DNA of 6,098 bases from Gammaproteobacteria bacterium (GTDB lineage: Bacteria > Pseudomonadota > Gammaproteobacteria > Pseudomonadales > Azotimanducaceae). The notes beneath the pieces are model-generated. The model saw only the letters and a program-made list of their open reading frames with translations. It was not told where the DNA came from and searched no databases. The position numbers and the translations under genes were made by a program. The stretch is taken from contig JAPUFN010000237.1 of NCBI GenBank assembly GCA_027293665.1, positions 1-6,098 of the forward strand, written 5' to 3'. Positions 5,555-6,098 of the stretch are shown piece after piece (within the stretch, counting starts at the first letter, position 1; each line of letters starts with the position of its first letter).

Positions 5555-6098
5555 GCCAGGTGCGCGGGGTCCCGAGATTGGTGTACGCATACGAGCTGTC
5601 GTCACTGTCCCGGGAGGCGCGTCCCAGCGATGATCCGTAGTCTTCGTCGAAAGCGTTTTCCAATCGGGCACCCACGCGATGGTGCCTGGCAGCGTCGATG
5701 TACCAGGCAGCACCTATGTCTACGACCGTGTAGTCGCCATGCTCAACCCGGCCGATGCCACCGCTGACGGAATCGTAGAGGTCGCCAACACGGATCACAG
5801 AAGTCGTGAACTCAACTGGCAGATCAGAGGGGCGGTAGGTCAGGTTGGCTTTGAGGAGATCTTCCGGCACGTCGGCGATCTGATCGCTGCTGCCATCTTC
5901 TTCTGCATTCGTTGTAACGTAGTCGAAGCTGATCGTCAGGTCGTCGCGCAGCCGTGCCTTCAGTGTTACTTCGAAGCCGTCAAAGTCCACGGAATTGGAG
6001 GTGTTCACGCGCATACCATCTTCGCTGCCAATCAGATTATCGACTTCACGCCTGAAGCCGATCAATTCCCAGGACAGGCCACGCGCAAAATCAATCGT
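5529..6098 (-). CDS. TonB-dependent outer-membrane receptor, C-terminal part, 5' end outside window
   Basis: The frame is open at the window edge and codes for the last 189 residues of a protein that is normally 650-800 long. What is visible is the end of the 22-strand barrel: alternating strands such as SWELIGFRREVDNLIG at 9-24, DFDGFEVTLKARL at 38-50, DYTVVDIGAAWYI at 122-134, the late signature RLENAFDEDY at 145-154, and the closing strand WHVSYRFSF ending in Phe, the outer-membrane assembly signal. Such receptors take up siderophore-bound iron, cobalamin, heme or sugars using TonB energy. The plug domain and N-terminus are outside, so the ligand cannot be read here; the PepSY gene that overlaps its stop points to a metal chelate. 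The Asp/Ser-rich stretch 161-170 is probably an extracellular loop. Any Fur site or promoter for the operon would lie beyond position 6098. Confidence 0.93.
   Translation of the reverse strand, partial: TIDFARGLSWELIGFRREVDNLIGSEDGMRVNTSNSVDFDGFEVTLKARLRDDLTISFDYVTTNAEEDGSSDQIADVPEDLLKANLTYRPSDLPVEFTTSVIRVGDLYDSVSGGIGRVEHGDYTVVDIGAAWYIDAARHHRVGARLENAFDEDYGSSLGRASRDSDDSSYAYTNLGTPRTWHVSYRFSF

Noticed and set aside
5555..5713. N-terminal extension of 53 residues on the PepSY protein
   Set aside because: It overlaps the receptor coding sequence in another phase and carries no membrane or signal sequence. The ATG at 5554 directly precedes the family-like N-terminus.

Overview
The window looks like chromosomal DNA of a gammaproteobacterium. 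TrpG begins with the MLLMIDNYDSFTYN pattern usual for Pseudomonas-type TrpG, trpG and trpD are separate linked genes without trpE in front, a UspE-type tandem stress protein is present, and the base composition is moderately GC-rich. I cannot name the genus. There is no insertion sequence, CRISPR array, rRNA or tRNA, and no sign of recent transfer.

Layout. Positions 1-1335 (minus strand) carry trpD (its 3' end is outside the window) and trpG, which overlap by 38 nt and together start the tryptophan branch from chorismate. Positions 1336-1669 are a 334-nt divergent intergenic region. On the minus strand it holds a candidate trp leader: a sigma70-like promoter, a 38-codon ORF with two adjacent Trp codons, a perfect hairpin that overlaps those codons, and a larger GC-rich hairpin before trpG. 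This would fit tryptophan-responsive control of trpGD by attenuation, but the expected U-tract is missing. On the plus strand the region holds a good promoter for the next gene.

Positions 1670-3141 (plus strand) carry a tandem-domain UspE-like universal stress protein (GTG start) and a four-helix DoxX-family membrane protein (TTG start with a strong ribosome binding site). These meet a minus-strand gene group head-on at about 3142-3216, where no convincing terminator is visible.

Positions 3217-6098 (minus strand) look like an operon read from the right edge inwards: the C-terminal third or so of a TonB-dependent outer-membrane receptor, a PepSY-domain inner-membrane protein of the siderophore-reductase/PiuB type that overlaps the receptor gene by 26 nt, and a creatininase-family amidohydrolase with a signal peptide. 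Receptor plus PepSY protein is a known pattern in metal-siderophore uptake. A secreted creatininase relative with altered metal-binding motifs as third member is the most unusual part of the window and suggests that the imported ligand may be hydrolysed in the periplasm. The substrate cannot be read from the sequence.
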